A stretch of DNA of 64,000 nucleotides, from the NCBI RefSeq assembly GCF_037265215.1, contig NZ_CP147737.1, positions 3,318,001-3,382,000 on the forward strand, read 5' to 3'. A program made the translations under genes and the position numbers. Source of the DNA: Xenorhabdus griffiniae. GTDB taxonomy: Bacteria > Pseudomonadota > Gammaproteobacteria > Enterobacterales > Enterobacteriaceae. Below are positions 50,276 to 61,255 of this stretch, piece by piece (position 1 is the first letter of the stretch; every line of letters starts with the position of its first letter). Under the pieces are notes generated by a model that saw only the letters and a list, made by a program, of their open reading frames with translations, was not told where the DNA came from and searched no databases.

Positions 50276-51517
50276 ATGGTTGTTCCATCGACATTTTGGT
50301 TGGGCCTGGGTTATTTCACCTATTTTTTCTCTTACGGTATATTCTTACCTTTTTGGTCTGTCTGGTTAAAAGGTGAAGGCATTGATGCCTCAATGATAGG
50401 GATCTTGCTAGGTGTTGGAATGGTAGCTCGCTTTGTCGGCAGTCTGGTTATCTCTCCTACGGTAAAAAACCCCGCTAAATTAATTAATGCATTACGTCTT
50501 CTCTCATTATTGGCCTTGCTTTTTGCCATTGGCTTTGTATTTGGTAGCCATTGGACATGGCTTTTCTTTATCATGGTTGGTTTCAATTTATTCTTCTCAC
50601 CATTAGTCCCCTTATCAGATGCTTTAGCGGGAACATGGCACAAGCAGTTTACGTTTGATTATGGCAAGGTAAGGGTTTGGGGTTCGATTGCATTTGTTAT
50701 TAGTTCTTCGTTGGCAGGCATATTGATGTCTGCCAATGGGATAAATTTCTCAATCAGTAGCCTGAATTTTGACTGGAATATATCGTTTGATCGTTTGAAT
50801 AATTGGATCGGTCATGAGTTATTTGGTACTCACCATATCATTCTTGCTTTCTTGCTATTCAGTGTTACAGCCATGTTACTGGGTATGATGTTGAAACCCT
50901 CCATCATGCCAGTAGGTAAGATTAAAGCCGCCAATACCAATGCTGTTTCTTTTAAAGAACTCTTATCTGAAAAATCAGTGTGGCGGTTTTTACTCTGTGT
51001 CACTTTATTGCAGGCCGCCCATGCGGGATATTACAGCTTTGGTTCCATTTATTGGGAGCAAGCGGGTTATTCCTCATCAACCATTGGTTATCTCTGGTCC
51101 TTGGGTGTAGTGGCTGAAGTTGTTGTCTTTACTTTTAGTAAACAATTATTCCGTCGTTGGAGTGCCCGTAATTTACTATTGTTGTCGGGGATTTGTGGTG
51201 TCGTTCGTTGGGGGCTTATGGGAACCTCAACCGAGTTACCGGTGTTGATTATTATTCAAATCCTGCATTGTGGAACTTTTACCGTTTGCCATTTGGCCGC
51301 AATGCGTTTTATTGGCGCCAGAAAGGAAAACGAAATTATCCGGTTGCAAGCAACTTACTCTGCTTTAGCGATGGGGGGCGGTATTGCTGTCATGAGTATG
51401 GTTGCCGGCTTCATGTATGAGCAGATAGGAAGTGGCATATTTGGGGTAATGGCGCTGGTTGCTTTACCGGCCCTGTTCTTAAGACCAAAAGTTGAAGCCC
51501 ATTCACTTTCGCGCTAA
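50276..51517 (+). CDS. hcaT: HcaT-like MFS transporter
   Basis: This 12-helix major facilitator protein begins MVVPSTFWLGLGYFTYFFSYG and contains the HcaT features FFSPLVPLSDALAGTWHKQ, DYGKVRVWGSIAFV and ILHCGTFTVCHLAAMRFI. E. coli HcaT is annotated as a 3-phenylpropionate importer. The protein has 413 residues, about 34 more than E. coli HcaT, from an extra loop at about residues 155-190 (rich in Asn, Ser and Phe). With no hca catabolic genes here, the substrate is uncertain. Confidence 0.88.
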   Translation: MVVPSTFWLGLGYFTYFFSYGIFLPFWSVWLKGEGIDASMIGILLGVGMVARFVGSLVISPTVKNPAKLINALRLLSLLALLFAIGFVFGSHWTWLFFIMVGFNLFFSPLVPLSDALAGTWHKQFTFDYGKVRVWGSIAFVISSSLAGILMSANGINFSISSLNFDWNISFDRLNNWIGHELFGTHHIILAFLLFSVTAMLLGMMLKPSIMPVGKIKAANTNAVSFKELLSEKSVWRFLLCVTLLQAAHAGYYSFGSIYWEQAGYSSSTIGYLWSLGVVAEVVVFTFSKQLFRRWSARNLLLLSGICGVVRWGLMGTSTELPVLIIIQILHCGTFTVCHLAAMRFIGARKENEIIRLQATYSALAMGGGIAVMSMVAGFMYEQIGSGIFGVMALVALPALFLRPKVEAHSLSR

Positions 51518-51533
51518 TAAAAAAACGAAGATA

Positions 51534-51561
51534 AGAAAAAGGGCACCTGATAGGTGCCCTT
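51534..51561 (-). terminator. Terminator between hcaT and suhB
   Basis: AAGGGCACCT and its complement form a tight stem. On the minus strand a TTTTTC run follows, so it mainly ends suhB, though it can act both ways. Confidence 0.85.
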
Positions 51562-51579
51562 GAAGTCAATAATAACGAA

Positions 51580-52383
51580 TTAACGTTTCAATGCTTCAGT
51601 CAATTCTTCACGCATTTCAGACAGAATGTCTTTAACGATACGTGGGCTACCTGCAACGATATTGCCAGAGCTGACATAGTTATGGCCACCAACGAAATCA
51701 GTGACAATACAACCTGATTCACGTACCAGCAATTCACCACCCAGGAAATCCCAAGGTTTTAAGCCAATTTCAAAGAAACCATCGACACGTCCAGCAGCGA
51801 CATACGCCATATCCAGAGCTGCAGAACCTGTGCGACGGAAATCTGCACAGCGTTCAAATAATTTACCCAGCACATTCATGTAAGGGATAGTGTGCTGCTT
51901 AGCTTTGAATGGAAAACCCGTCGCAAGGATAGTGCCATCCAGATCACGGGCATTAGCGCCACGCAGACGATAACCGTTCAATTGAGCGCCTTGGCCACGA
52001 GTTGCGGTGAACAGTTCATTGCGCATTGGATCGTAAACCACAGACACTTCTGTGCGGCCTTTAATGCGTACGGCAATGGAAACAGCAAAATGGGGAAGAC
52101 GTTTGATAAAGTTGGTGGTGCCATCCAGTGGATCGATAACCCATTGGAAGTCATCTTCTTCTCCTATGTGATTACCACTTTCTTCGGTGATAATCGTATG
52201 CTTAGGGTAAGATTTACGGATGATGTCAATGATCAGCTTCTCTGCTTCACGATCAACATTGGTAACGAAATCATTACTGCCTTTTTGGCTTGCTTCAACA
52301 GCATCAGGAGTTTCGTAGCTTTTGGCAATGTAGTTGCCGGCCTTACGCGCAGCGCGTATAGCGATGTTTAGCATCGGATGCAT
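51580..52383 (-). CDS. suhB: Inositol-1-monophosphatase / Nus factor SuhB
   Basis: The protein has 267 residues, as in E. coli. The metal-binding motif is VIDPLDGTTNFIKRLPHF, and the C-terminal WDFLGGELLVRESG is also conserved. SuhB is part of the rRNA antitermination complex besides its phosphatase activity. Divergent from trmJ. Confidence 0.97.
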   Translation of the reverse strand: MHPMLNIAIRAARKAGNYIAKSYETPDAVEASQKGSNDFVTNVDREAEKLIIDIIRKSYPKHTIITEESGNHIGEEDDFQWVIDPLDGTTNFIKRLPHFAVSIAVRIKGRTEVSVVYDPMRNELFTATRGQGAQLNGYRLRGANARDLDGTILATGFPFKAKQHTIPYMNVLGKLFERCADFRRTGSAALDMAYVAAGRVDGFFEIGLKPWDFLGGELLVRESGCIVTDFVGGHNYVSSGNIVAGSPRIVKDILSEMREELTEALKR

Positions 52384-52508
52384 GGGGTATCTTCCACTAG
52401 GATTTTAAAGAACGGGAAATAAATTGGCGCGCATTATAGCAGTAGTTCGTCAAAATGACTAATGCTGTGTTAAGATGTTCGGCTCTTATACTGAATTTAA
52501 AAGCCGTC

Positions 52509-53240
52509 ATGTTAGAGAATATCCGCATTATTCTGGTAGAAACCTCCCATACGGGGAACATGGGATCAACCGCCAGGGCCATGAAAACAATGGGATTGAC
52601 CAACCTGTATCTGGTGAATCCGCTTGTCCAACCTGATTCTCACGCTATCGCACTTTCAGCCGGTGCAAGTGATGTTATCGGCAATGCAACGATTGTGAAT
52701 TCGTTGGATGAAGCATTGGCCGGGTGTGAGTTAGTCATTGGCACCAGTGCCCGTTCCCGAACCCTATCCTGGCCGATGGTTGAGCCACGTGAATGTGGTG
52801 AACGCAGTGTCGAAACCGCCAGCCACTCACCAGTTGCTATTGTCTTTGGCCGTGAACGTGTTGGCTTGACTAACGAAGAGTTGCAAAAGTGTAATTATCA
52901 CCTTTATATCCCAACTAACCCAGAATATGGTTCATTGAATTTAGCAATGGCGGTTCAGTTGGTTAGCTATGAAATTCGCATGGCATACCTTGCGGCTCAG
53001 GAGTTAAAAGAAGCAACGTCTCCAGAGCACGAAGTAGAGTATCCCCCTGTTGAAGATATGGAGCGTTTTTATCAGCATCTTGAACAGGTATTGAAAGAGT
53101 CTGGTTTTATTCGCAAAGCGCATCCGGGCCAGATAATGAATAAATTAAGACGTCTTTACACTCGTGCCCGGCCAGAAACTCAAGAGCTGAATATCCTGCG
53201 TGGTATACTGACTTCCATGGAAAAGTGGGATAAAAAATAA
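52509..53240 (+). CDS. trmJ: tRNA (cytidine/uridine-32 2'-O) methyltransferase TrmJ
   Basis: The start at 52509 ([20 protein letters not shown]) gives 243 residues. The SPOUT fold includes the knot motifs [14 protein letters not shown] and [16 protein letters not shown]. It methylates position 32 in several tRNAs. It lies between suhB and iscR, as in E. coli. Confidence 0.95.
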   Translation: MLENIRIILVETSHTGNMGSTARAMKTMGLTNLYLVNPLVQPDSHAIALSAGASDVIGNATIVNSLDEALAGCELVIGTSARSRTLSWPMVEPRECGERSVETASHSPVAIVFGRERVGLTNEELQKCNYHLYIPTNPEYGSLNLAMAVQLVSYEIRMAYLAAQELKEATSPEHEVEYPPVEDMERFYQHLEQVLKESGFIRKAHPGQIMNKLRRLYTRARPETQELNILRGILTSMEKWDKK

Positions 53241-53250
53241 ATTGATACAG

Positions 53251-53354
53251 TATGCCAATCTAACTTCAAGATACGTGTGTTTCTCCCCGCTTCGTCGGGA
53301 AAAATCAGGTTTCATAGCGTGTTGTAAATTGCAATTTGAAGTTTGATGCAGATA
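53251..53354. repeat. Small inverted-repeat element, family 2 copy c (104 bp)
   Basis: It starts TATGCCAATCTAACTTCAAG and ends AATTTGAAGTTTGATGCAGATA, the opposite orientation to copies a and b. It lies between trmJ and the IscR boxes and is the most diverged of the full copies at its ends. Confidence 0.8.
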
Positions 53355-53480
53355 AAAACTGTAGCAGAAAGTAACAGGAAGCAGTCGCTAGAAAATACAA
53401 TGTAACGGGATAATAGATAACTGGACAATAGCGGAAAACAGGCGGGATAGGTAAGTGAAAAAGTGAAAGAGTGTCAAATA

Positions 53481-53505
53481 ATAGTTGAGTAAATTACTCG
53501 GTTAA
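53481..53505 (+). promoter_or_regulatory. Type 1 IscR box, upstream of two
   Basis: ATAGTTGAGTAAATTACTCG begins a 25-bp site resembling the type 1 IscR consensus. It directly abuts a second site. Fe-S IscR would repress its own operon here. Confidence 0.72.
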
Positions 53506-53530
53506 ATAGTTGACTAAAATACTCAGGAAT
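53506..53530 (+). promoter_or_regulatory. Type 1 IscR box, downstream of two
   Basis: ATAGTTGACTAAAATACTCA begins the second 25-bp site. The tandem pair mirrors the E. coli iscR promoter as I remember it. Confidence 0.75.
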
Positions 53531-53569
53531 GCCACAATTTCACCCATATTTCACCACGGAGTTTTTGTT

Positions 53570-54070
53570 ATGAGACTGACATCAAAAGGACGTTATGCGG
53601 TAACAGCCATGTTAGATGTGGCGTTGCATTCACAAGAAGGGCCGGTGCCGTTAGCCGATATTTCTGAACGTCAGGGGATTTCCCTTTCCTATCTTGAGCA
53701 GTTGTTTTCCCGCCTGCGTAAAAATGGTCTGGTTTCTAGCGTCCGTGGTCCAGGTGGCGGCTATTTATTGGGCAGAGATGCCGGTAAAATTTTCGTTGCC
53801 GAAGTGATTTCAGCTGTTGATGAATCTGTTGATGCCACTCGTTGTCAGGGGCGAGAAGGTTGTCAAGGCGGCGATCGGTGTTTGACTCATGCTTTGTGGC
53901 GTGACCTCAGTGATCGCATCACGAGCTTCCTGAGTAGTATCAGTTTAGAAGAATTAGTGAATAACCAAGAAGTATTGGATGTTGCTGATCGTCAAGACGG
54001 CGATAAGCGTCGTACCCCTGGCCCTAACGGCAGACTTCAAGAGACGATTAACGTTAATCTGCGTGCGTAA
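53570..54070 (+). CDS. iscR: Fe-S cluster-sensing transcription factor IscR
   Basis: The start at 53570 ([20 protein letters not shown]) gives 166 residues (E. coli 162). The Rrf2 winged helix contains [19 protein letters not shown] and [12 protein letters not shown]. The [2Fe-2S] cysteines are in [16 protein letters not shown]. It represses the isc operon when its cluster is loaded. Confidence 0.97.
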   Translation: MRLTSKGRYAVTAMLDVALHSQEGPVPLADISERQGISLSYLEQLFSRLRKNGLVSSVRGPGGGYLLGRDAGKIFVAEVISAVDESVDATRCQGREGCQGGDRCLTHALWRDLSDRITSFLSSISLEELVNNQEVLDVADRQDGDKRRTPGPNGRLQETINVNLRA

Positions 54071-54133
54071 CTTGCGGCAAATACTTGTGTGGCAATGAAA
54101 AGTATTAAAAGTGTCTTACGGAGCATGTGAGCA

Positions 54134-55348
54134 ATGAAATTACCCATTTATTTGGACTATTCAGCAACAACACCAGTTGATCCACGTGTTGCTGAAAAGA
54201 TGATGAATTATTTGACTATTGACGGCGTCTTCGGTAACCCAGCTTCCCGTTCACACCGTTTTGGTTGGCAGGCTGAAGAAGCGGTTGATATTGCGCGCAA
54301 TCAAATTGCTGACTTGATTGGCGCGGATCCACGTGAAATTGTGTTCACTTCAGGTGCGACAGAATCAGATAACCTGGCAATTAAAGGTGCTGCAAAATTT
54401 TATCAGAAGAAAGGCAAGCACATTATCACCAGCAAAACTGAGCATAAAGCGGTTTTAGATACTTGTCGTCAGCTGGAGCGCGAAGGTTTTGAGATCACGT
54501 ATCTGGCGCCAATGAGCAATGGCCTGATTGATCTGAAAGAGTTGGAAGCGACCATGCGTGAAGACACCATTCTGGTTTCTATCATGCACGTTAACAACGA
54601 AATTGGTATTGTTCAGGATATCATGACTATTGGTGAATTATGCCGCAGTCGTGGCATTATTTTCCATGTTGATGCAACCCAAAGTGTTGGTAAAGTGCCT
54701 GTCGATCTCAGCCAGCTAAAAGTGGATTTGATGTCCTTTTCTGCCCATAAGCTTTATGGTCCGATGGGGATTGGTGCGCTGTATGTTCGTCGTAAGCCTC
54801 GCGTACGCATTGAAGCTCAACAACATGGTGGTGGTCATGAACGCGGTATGCGTTCAGGTACATTGCCTGTTCACCAGATTGTTGGCATGGGTGAAGCTTA
54901 CCGTATCGCGAAAGAAGAGCTGGAATCAGAAGCAGAACGCCTGCGTGGTTTACGTCTGCGTTTGTGGAACGGTATTAAAGATATTGAAGAAGTTTACCTG
55001 AATGGTGATTTGGAACAGGGAGCGCCACACATTCTGAATGTTAGCTTCAACTATGTTGAAGGTGAGTCATTGATGATGTCATTGAAAGATCTGGCAGTAT
55101 CTTCTGGCTCGGCATGTACTTCAGCGAGTCTGGAGCCTTCCTATGTCCTGCGCGCACTGGGTATGAATGATGAACTGGCGCACAGTTCTATTCGTTTCTC
55201 TTTGGGGCGTTTTACCACAGAAGAAGAAATAGACTATGCAATCAAACTGATCCACAACGCGATTGGTCACTTGCGTGATCTTTCTCCATTGTGGGAAATG
55301 TTCAAGCAGGGTGTGGATCTTAGCACCATCGAATGGTCTCATCATTAA
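54134..55348 (+). CDS. iscS: Cysteine desulfurase IscS
   Basis: The 404-residue PLP enzyme has its PLP Lys in [14 protein letters not shown] and catalytic Cys328 in [14 protein letters not shown]. It supplies sulfur for Fe-S clusters, thiamine and tRNA thiolation. Confidence 0.98.
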   Translation: MKLPIYLDYSATTPVDPRVAEKMMNYLTIDGVFGNPASRSHRFGWQAEEAVDIARNQIADLIGADPREIVFTSGATESDNLAIKGAAKFYQKKGKHIITSKTEHKAVLDTCRQLEREGFEITYLAPMSNGLIDLKELEATMREDTILVSIMHVNNEIGIVQDIMTIGELCRSRGIIFHVDATQSVGKVPVDLSQLKVDLMSFSAHKLYGPMGIGALYVRRKPRVRIEAQQHGGGHERGMRSGTLPVHQIVGMGEAYRIAKEELESEAERLRGLRLRLWNGIKDIEEVYLNGDLEQGAPHILNVSFNYVEGESLMMSLKDLAVSSGSACTSASLEPSYVLRALGMNDELAHSSIRFSLGRFTTEEEIDYAIKLIHNAIGHLRDLSPLWEMFKQGVDLSTIEWSHH

Positions 55349-55372
55349 TCAGACGGTTTCAGGAGTAACGAT

Positions 55373-55759
55373 ATGGCTTACAGCGACAAAGTAATTGATC
55401 ACTATGAAAACCCACGTAATGTTGGTTCATTCGATAACGAAGATCCAACAGTGGGTAGTGGCATGGTAGGAGCACCCGCTTGTGGTGACGTCATGCGACT
55501 GCAAATCAAAGTCAACGATGAAGGTATCATTGAAGACGCACGTTTCAAAACCTATGGCTGCGGCTCGGCCATTGCATCCAGTTCTTTGGTAACAGAATGG
55601 ATGAAAGGTAAATCGTTGGAACAGGCTGAGGCAATTAAAAACACGCAAATTGCTGAAGAATTAGAACTGCCACCAGTGAAAATCCATTGCTCGATTTTGG
55701 CAGAAGATGCTATCAAAGCGGCTATTGCTGATTACAAGAGCAAGCGCCAAGCCAAATAA
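55373..55759 (+). CDS. iscU: Fe-S cluster assembly scaffold IscU
   Basis: The 128-residue scaffold has the three cluster cysteines in [15 protein letters not shown] and [11 protein letters not shown]. The HscA-recognition LPPVK motif is in ELPPVKIHC. Confidence 0.98.
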   Translation: MAYSDKVIDHYENPRNVGSFDNEDPTVGSGMVGAPACGDVMRLQIKVNDEGIIEDARFKTYGCGSAIASSSLVTEWMKGKSLEQAEAIKNTQIAEELELPPVKIHCSILAEDAIKAAIADYKSKRQAK

Positions 55760-55784
55760 TTTTTCATAAAAAGAACATAATTCT

Positions 55785-55809
55785 GGTGGATATTGTAGCA
55801 ATATCCACC
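55785..55809 (+). other. Stem-loop between iscU and iscA
   Basis: GGTGGATATTG and CAATATCCACC form a perfect 11-bp stem with a 3-base loop, followed by only TTTA. It could be a partial attenuator or an mRNA-processing site that sets the ratio of iscRSU to downstream products. Confidence 0.6.
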
Positions 55810-55836
55810 TTTACTAGTTTTAAAGTGAGGTGTTGT

Positions 55837-56160
55837 ATGTCAATTTCCCTGACAGAAAGTGCAGCCCAACGTATTTTGGCTTTTCTGACCAATCGAGGAA
55901 AAGGTGTCGGGTTGCGCTTGGGAGTGAGAACATCCGGCTGCTCTGGTATGGCATATGTGCTTGAATTTGCTGATGCAGTAAATGAAGAAGATCAGGTTTT
56001 TGAAGATAAAGGCGTGAAAGTCATCGTTGACGGTAAAAGCATCATTTATCTTGATGGTACTGAGTTGGATTTCGTTAAAGAAGGTCTGAATGAAGGCTTT
56101 AAATTCAACAACCCCAATGTTTCCAGCGAATGCGGTTGTGGAGAAAGTTTCCACGTTTAA
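55837..56160 (+). CDS. iscA: Iron-sulfur cluster assembly protein IscA
   Basis: The start at 55837 ([17 protein letters not shown]) gives 107 residues; the longer frame to 55786 runs through the stem-loop. Conserved cysteines lie in [16 protein letters not shown] and ECGCGESF. It is an A-type carrier for cluster transfer. Confidence 0.96.
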   Translation: MSISLTESAAQRILAFLTNRGKGVGLRLGVRTSGCSGMAYVLEFADAVNEEDQVFEDKGVKVIVDGKSIIYLDGTELDFVKEGLNEGFKFNNPNVSSECGCGESFHV

Positions 56161-56202
56161 CCCCATTTTTTGCCCCGCATTTTGCGAAACTAAGAGTAAC
56201 TT

Positions 56203-56724
56203 ATGGACTATTTTGCTTTATTTGGGCTGCCTGCACGTTATGCGATTGATCGCGAACAGTTGGCGACCCGTTATCAGGAATTGCAACGCCAGTTTCATCC
56301 TGATCGTTTTGCCAACCAGCCAGAACGTGAAAAAGCGCTGGCACTCCAACAAGCTGCTACCATTAATGATGGTTATCAGACACTAAAACATCCCCTGAAA
56401 CGCGCAGAATACATGCTATCTCAACAAGGGTTTGATCTATCCAACGAACAGCACACGATGCAGGATACGGCTTTTTTGATGCAGCAGTTGGAATTGCGTG
56501 AAGAGCTTGATGCCATTGAACATCGCGCAGATTCAGAGACAGCCTTGAACGATTTTTCCTCTCGCTTGCATAAAATGATTAAAACACGCAGTGAGCAGAT
56601 GGAACAGCAACTCAATGCTGCCGAATGGTCAATTGCAGCTGATACCGTCCGTAAGTTACGCTTTCTGGATAAATTGCAACAGCAGGTTGAACAACTGGAA
56701 GAGCGGTTGTTGGATGATTTTTAG
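56203..56724 (+). CDS. hscB: Co-chaperone HscB
   Basis: The 173-residue protein has an N-terminal J domain ([18 protein letters not shown], with the HPD motif in QFHPDRFAN) and a C-terminal three-helix IscU-binding domain. It delivers IscU to HscA. Confidence 0.97.
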   Translation: MDYFALFGLPARYAIDREQLATRYQELQRQFHPDRFANQPEREKALALQQAATINDGYQTLKHPLKRAEYMLSQQGFDLSNEQHTMQDTAFLMQQLELREELDAIEHRADSETALNDFSSRLHKMIKTRSEQMEQQLNAAEWSIAADTVRKLRFLDKLQQQVEQLEERLLDDF

Positions 56725-56790
56725 CGGATTTTTGGCTGAATGCATTTCAGTTGAGTAAATTTCGGCTGATATAGATTTATAGGGGCACAT

Positions 56791-58638
56791 ATGGCTTTAT
56801 TACAAATCAGCGAACCAGGTTTATCTGCCGCACCGCACCAGCGCCGTCTGGCTGCTGGGATTGATCTTGGCACAACTCACTCTCTGGTTGCGACCGTCCG
56901 TAGCGGTCAGGCGGAAACATTGGCAGACAGTGATAACCGTCACTTACTTCCTTCTGTTGTACAGTATCGTAAAGGAGAGATTCAAGTTGGTTGGCAGGCG
57001 CGTCAACAGGCTGCGTCTGATCCTGCCAATACAATCAGTTCAGTCAAGCGGATGATGGGACGCTCTTTGGCTGACATTCAACAGCGTTATCCTAACCTGC
57101 CATATCAGCTTCAGGCCAGTGAAAATGGTTTGCCATTGATCAATACTGTGGCGGGGCTGGTAGATCCTATTCAGGTTTCTTCTGAAATATTGAAATCGTT
57201 GGCGCAACGGGCAGAAGAAACCTTGGATGGTAAACTTGATGGTGTTGTGATCACAGTGCCTGCTTATTTCGACGATGCTCAGCGTCAGGGCACTAAAGAT
57301 GCTGCTCGTTTAGCGGGCTTGCATGTTCTGCGTCTCTTGAATGAACCTACTGCGGCAGCCATTGCTTATGGTCTTGATTCCGGCCAGGAGGGGATAATCG
57401 CTGTTTACGATCTTGGCGGCGGAACATTTGATATTTCTATTCTTCGCCTTAGCCGAGGCGTGTTTGAAGTGCTGGCAACGGGGGGAGATACCGCTCTTGG
57501 TGGTGACGATTTTGATTCGTTGTTAGCAAATTGGATACGTGAGCAGGCTGGGATCAGTGATAACGGCCACGGATTACAGCGTCAATTGCTGGATGTTGCT
57601 ACCCAAACCAAAATTGCCTTGAGTGAAGCTGAGAGCGCAGAAATCAATATAGCTAACTGGCAGGGCAGCATTACTCGTACCGAATTTAACGAATTGATTG
57701 CCGCTTTAGTTAAACGCACATTACTCTCCTGCCGTCGGGCGCTGAAAGATGCAGGCGTAACGATTGACGAGGTTTTGCAGGTCGTCATGGTTGGTGGTTC
57801 AACACGCGTGCCGTTGGTACGCAGCATGGTGGGAGAATTCTTTAACCGCGAACCATTAACGTCTATCGATCCAGACAAAGTTGTCGCAGTGGGTGCTGCA
57901 ATTCAGGCCGATATTCTGGTGGGTAACAAACCAGATAGCGAAATGCTGTTACTTGATGTTATCCCGCTGTCACTTGGCCTGGAGACAATGGGAGGGTTGG
58001 TTGAAAAAGTCATTCCACGCAATACCACCATTCCCGTTGCTAAAGCGCAAGAATTTACCACTTTTAAAGATGGTCAAAGTGCGATGAGCATTCATGTGGT
58101 GCAAGGCGAGAGAGAACTGGTCAGTGATTGCCGTTCACTGGCGCGTTTCACACTGCGTGGTCTTCCGCCATTACCGGCTGGTGGTGCACACATTCGTGTG
58201 ACCTTCCAGGTCGATGCGGATGGCTTGCTAAGTGTCAGTGCATTAGAAAAGTCCACGGGTGTTGAGGCTTCCATTCAGGTGAAACCTTCCTACGGTTTAT
58301 CGGATGAAGAAATTGCCCATATGCTCAAAGATTCTATGTCTAATGCACAGGAAGATGTTCAGGCCCGCAAATTAGCTGAACAGAAAGTAGAAGCCGCTCG
58401 AATGCTGGAAAGTTTAACCGGTGCATTGGAAAAAGATGCGGATTTGCTGGATCAAGAAGAGCTGGCAGCAATTGATGCTGCTGCACATGTATTAATTGAA
58501 AGTGCTCAGGGAACCTCCCCTGAGGCAATTGAAAGTGCAATAAAACAACTGGACAAGCAAACGCAAGAATTTGCAGCACGCCGTATGGATACATCAATCC
58601 GCCGGGCTTTGGCGGGTCATTCTGTGGATGAGATTTAA
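56791..58638 (+). CDS. hscA: Fe-S chaperone ATPase HscA
   Basis: This 615-residue Hsp70 has the nucleotide-binding signatures [27 protein letters not shown] and [13 protein letters not shown]. The substrate-binding domain begins near residue 385 ([17 protein letters not shown]). It acts on IscU to release clusters. Confidence 0.98.
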   Translation: MALLQISEPGLSAAPHQRRLAAGIDLGTTHSLVATVRSGQAETLADSDNRHLLPSVVQYRKGEIQVGWQARQQAASDPANTISSVKRMMGRSLADIQQRYPNLPYQLQASENGLPLINTVAGLVDPIQVSSEILKSLAQRAEETLDGKLDGVVITVPAYFDDAQRQGTKDAARLAGLHVLRLLNEPTAAAIAYGLDSGQEGIIAVYDLGGGTFDISILRLSRGVFEVLATGGDTALGGDDFDSLLANWIREQAGISDNGHGLQRQLLDVATQTKIALSEAESAEINIANWQGSITRTEFNELIAALVKRTLLSCRRALKDAGVTIDEVLQVVMVGGSTRVPLVRSMVGEFFNREPLTSIDPDKVVAVGAAIQADILVGNKPDSEMLLLDVIPLSLGLETMGGLVEKVIPRNTTIPVAKAQEFTTFKDGQSAMSIHVVQGERELVSDCRSLARFTLRGLPPLPAGGAHIRVTFQVDADGLLSVSALEKSTGVEASIQVKPSYGLSDEEIAHMLKDSMSNAQEDVQARKLAEQKVEAARMLESLTGALEKDADLLDQEELAAIDAAAHVLIESAQGTSPEAIESAIKQLDKQTQEFAARRMDTSIRRALAGHSVDEI

Positions 58639-58641
58639 TAT

Positions 58642-58977
58642 ATGCCGAAAATTGTATTTTTACCTCATAACGAACTTTGTCCTGAAGGGGCAGTCTTGGA
58701 AGCGAAGGAAGGCGAATCCATTCTGGATGTTGCATTACGTAATGGCATTGAGATTGAACATGCCTGTGAAAAATCCTGTGCGTGTACCACTTGTCACTGT
58801 ATTGTCAGGGAAGGCTTTGACTCACTGGAAGAAAGCTCTGAACTGGAAGATGACATGTTGGATAAAGCATGGGGTTTGGAGCCTGAAAGCCGTTTGAGCT
58901 GTCAGGCTAAAGTTACCGATGAGGATTTAGTCGTTGAAATCCCCAAATACACCATTAACCATGCGCGCGAACACTGA
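58642..58977 (+). CDS. fdx: [2Fe-2S] ferredoxin of the isc operon
   Basis: The 111-residue adrenodoxin-type ferredoxin has cysteines in [14 protein letters not shown] and a final Cys in SRLSCQAKV. It donates electrons during cluster assembly. It starts 3 bp after the hscA stop. Confidence 0.97.
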   Translation: MPKIVFLPHNELCPEGAVLEAKEGESILDVALRNGIEIEHACEKSCACTTCHCIVREGFDSLEESSELEDDMLDKAWGLEPESRLSCQAKVTDEDLVVEIPKYTINHAREH

Positions 58978-58991
58978 CAGGAGAACAGAAA

Positions 58992-59186
58992 ATGAAATGG
59001 TCTGACAGTCGTGATATTGGCGAAGCACTGTATGATAAATTTCCTAATTTAGATCCAAAAACAGTGCGTTTCACCGACATGCATGAATGGATTTGTGAGT
59101 TGGAAGGGTTTGATGACGATCCGCAGAAATCCAACGAAAAAATACTGGAAGCTATTTTGTTGGTGTGGCTGGACGAATATGAATAA
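58992..59186 (+). CDS. iscX: Fe-S assembly protein IscX (YfhJ)
   Basis: The 64-residue acidic protein starts [20 protein letters not shown] and contains [15 protein letters not shown]. It binds IscS and iron and modulates desulfurase activity. Confidence 0.96.
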   Translation: MKWSDSRDIGEALYDKFPNLDPKTVRFTDMHEWICELEGFDDDPQKSNEKILEAILLVWLDEYE

Positions 59187-59240
59187 CGTGTAATTTCACC
59201 GATTCTTGCTCAATAGCTTGGCATAGTCTGTATTTAGTGG

Positions 59241-59267
59241 AAAACTGGCAATTGCCAGTTTTTTTAT
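59241..59267 (+). terminator. Terminator or attenuator after iscX
   Basis: AAAACTGGCAATTGCCAGTTTT is centred on a perfect palindrome followed by T residues. It lies between iscX and pepB, so it could reduce read-through into pepB. Confidence 0.8.
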
Positions 59268-59316
59268 AAACCCTCACTGTGTAACAGTGAACAAATAAGA
59301 TAAGAAGTGAGAAAAA

Positions 59317-60612
59317 ATGACAAAACAAATCATGCCTATAACACTGTCTTATGAGCCAGCTAACGCTTGCTGGGGTGAAAAAGCACTAATTAGTTCAAAT
59401 GAGCAAGGGATCACAATCCACTTGGAAGGTAATGGCAAGCTGGGCGCAATTCAACGTGCTGGGCGTAAAATTGACGGACAAGGAATTCGCCATATTGCTT
59501 TAGTGGGTGATGGCTGGGATCTGGAAAAAAGTTGGTCATTTTGGCTGGGCTTCCGTTCACCTAAAGGATTACGCACAATTGAATGGCCACAACTCCCTGC
59601 GGTGGAAAAACAGGAACTAGAAAGAAGGATCAAATTCATTGACTGGGTGCGTGATACCATCAACCTTCCAGCAGAAGATTTGGGGCCAGACCAGCTTGCT
59701 CAGAGAGCTATTGATTTATTGCGTGGAGTAGCGGGTGATGCCGTTAGTTATCGCATCATCAAAGGAGATGAGTTGCGTAAACAGGGATATGCAGGGGTAT
59801 ATACTGTCGGCCGTGGCTCTTCTCGTGATCCTGTGTTCCTGGCATTAGACTTCAATCCAACAAAAGATGCAAAAGCACCTGTCTTCGCCTGCCTGGTTGG
59901 TAAAGGCATTACTTTCGATTCCGGTGGATACAGCATCAAACCTTCCCATTTCATGGACTCTATGAAATCAGATATGGGGGGATCAGCGACATTAACGGGA
60001 GCACTGGCTCTGGCAATCAGTCGTGGCTTAAAACATCGTGTAAAACTGTTCCTGAGTATTGCAGATAATATGGTGAGTAGTAATGCGTTCAAATTGGGCG
60101 ATATCATTCACTACCGCAATGGTAAAACGGTTGAAGTGATGAATACGGATGCGGAAGGGCGTCTGGTTCTGGCTGATGGTTTGATTGATGCTAGTGCAGA
60201 AAAAGCACAACTTATTATTGATGCTGCTACGTTGACTGGCGCAGCGAAAACAGCAGTAGGAAATGATTACCACTCAGTATTGGGTTTTGATGATCAACTG
60301 GTATCTGATTTAATGGCTGCGGCCAATAATGAAAATGAATTGTTCTGGCGCTTACCGCTGGCTGAATTCCATCGTAACCAGCTACCATCCAACTTTGCTG
60401 ATCTGAACAACATTGCGTCACCGGCACATTCGGCAGGAGCAAGTACCGCAGCAGCATTTTTGTCGCACTTTGTTGAAAATTACAAAAAAGGTTGGGTACA
60501 TATTGATTGTTCAGCAACTTACCGTAAATCCGCTGTTGAACAGTGGGCGGCGGGTGCAACGGGATATGGTGTACGTACCATTGCCAATTTATTGCTGACA
60601 AAAGCGAAATAA
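59317..60612 (+). CDS. pepB: Aminopeptidase PepB
   Basis: This is a 431-residue M17 leucyl-aminopeptidase family enzyme. Metal-binding and active-site motifs are [17 protein letters not shown] and [15 protein letters not shown]. The N-terminal domain is shorter than in PepA, as typical of PepB. It releases N-terminal residues, with preference for Asp/Glu in the E. coli enzyme as I recall. Confidence 0.95.
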   Translation: MTKQIMPITLSYEPANACWGEKALISSNEQGITIHLEGNGKLGAIQRAGRKIDGQGIRHIALVGDGWDLEKSWSFWLGFRSPKGLRTIEWPQLPAVEKQELERRIKFIDWVRDTINLPAEDLGPDQLAQRAIDLLRGVAGDAVSYRIIKGDELRKQGYAGVYTVGRGSSRDPVFLALDFNPTKDAKAPVFACLVGKGITFDSGGYSIKPSHFMDSMKSDMGGSATLTGALALAISRGLKHRVKLFLSIADNMVSSNAFKLGDIIHYRNGKTVEVMNTDAEGRLVLADGLIDASAEKAQLIIDAATLTGAAKTAVGNDYHSVLGFDDQLVSDLMAAANNENELFWRLPLAEFHRNQLPSNFADLNNIASPAHSAGASTAAAFLSHFVENYKKGWVHIDCSATYRKSAVEQWAAGATGYGVRTIANLLLTKAK

Positions 60613-60629
60613 ACTGAAATATCTTGCTT

Positions 60630-60658
60630 AATAGCTCCTCTTCTTATGGGGAGCTATT
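60630..60658 (+). terminator. Terminator of pepB
   Basis: AATAGCTCC and GGAGCTATT pair over an 11-base loop, followed by ATTGAATTTTT. Confidence 0.75.
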
Positions 60659-60713
60659 ATTGAATTTTTCGATGACCTTATCTTCAATTTAAACAGTACC
60701 ATCGGGGATTTTC

Positions 60714-61142
60714 ATGAACTTATTAAATGGATCTATCGCTACTGAAATAGAGGTTCCTGGCGGAAGTCTCATTACTCTAAGCCAGCCAGAAGAACAGCCA
60801 ACTCAGCTTATTGAGTCATTAATTGAATTATTTAAACAACATAAACCTGTTCGACAGGCTTTTTTAATTATGGCCCATAATAAGAATATAGATGAAAAAC
60901 CCAATGTATTAATTGGCTTGGAACTCAGTGTGACACTGGCAGAAAACGAAATTAACTTGTTAATTCAAGAAGCGGGTGAACTGGCTTGCAAATATCTTGA
61001 TGAAGAGGAATCTGTCGATTTTTGCCTGCTTGATGAACAAGAAGGAGGCATCAGCCATTTCTTGATTCATCATACCCAACCCTTTTATCAGCGAAAATTA
61101 GGTAGCTGGTTGCGTGATACTATCCCGATTATTAATCAATAA
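60714..61142 (+). CDS. SseB C-terminal-domain-only protein, 142 aa
   Basis: The whole protein aligns by eye with the C-terminal domain of SseB (enhanced serine sensitivity). Matching motifs are GGSLITLSQPEEQPTQLIESL, NVLIGLEL and GISHFLIHHTQPFYQRKLG. The N-terminal SseB domain of roughly 140 residues, present in E. coli SseB next to pepB, is absent. No remnant is seen in the 100-bp gap upstream. Position after pepB supports orthology. A good start context and intact frame argue for a stable short form rather than a fragment. Confidence 0.82.
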   Translation: MNLLNGSIATEIEVPGGSLITLSQPEEQPTQLIESLIELFKQHKPVRQAFLIMAHNKNIDEKPNVLIGLELSVTLAENEINLLIQEAGELACKYLDEEESVDFCLLDEQEGGISHFLIHHTQPFYQRKLGSWLRDTIPIINQ

Positions 61143-61255
61143 CTTTACGATGACACTATTTTCTTCAGCATGAAACATTGGAATTCAAAGACGATTAGAG
61201 CAAGTCAATAGCATAGTGGTTATTATTAATTCAACGTGAACAGTGAGGAAAAAAG

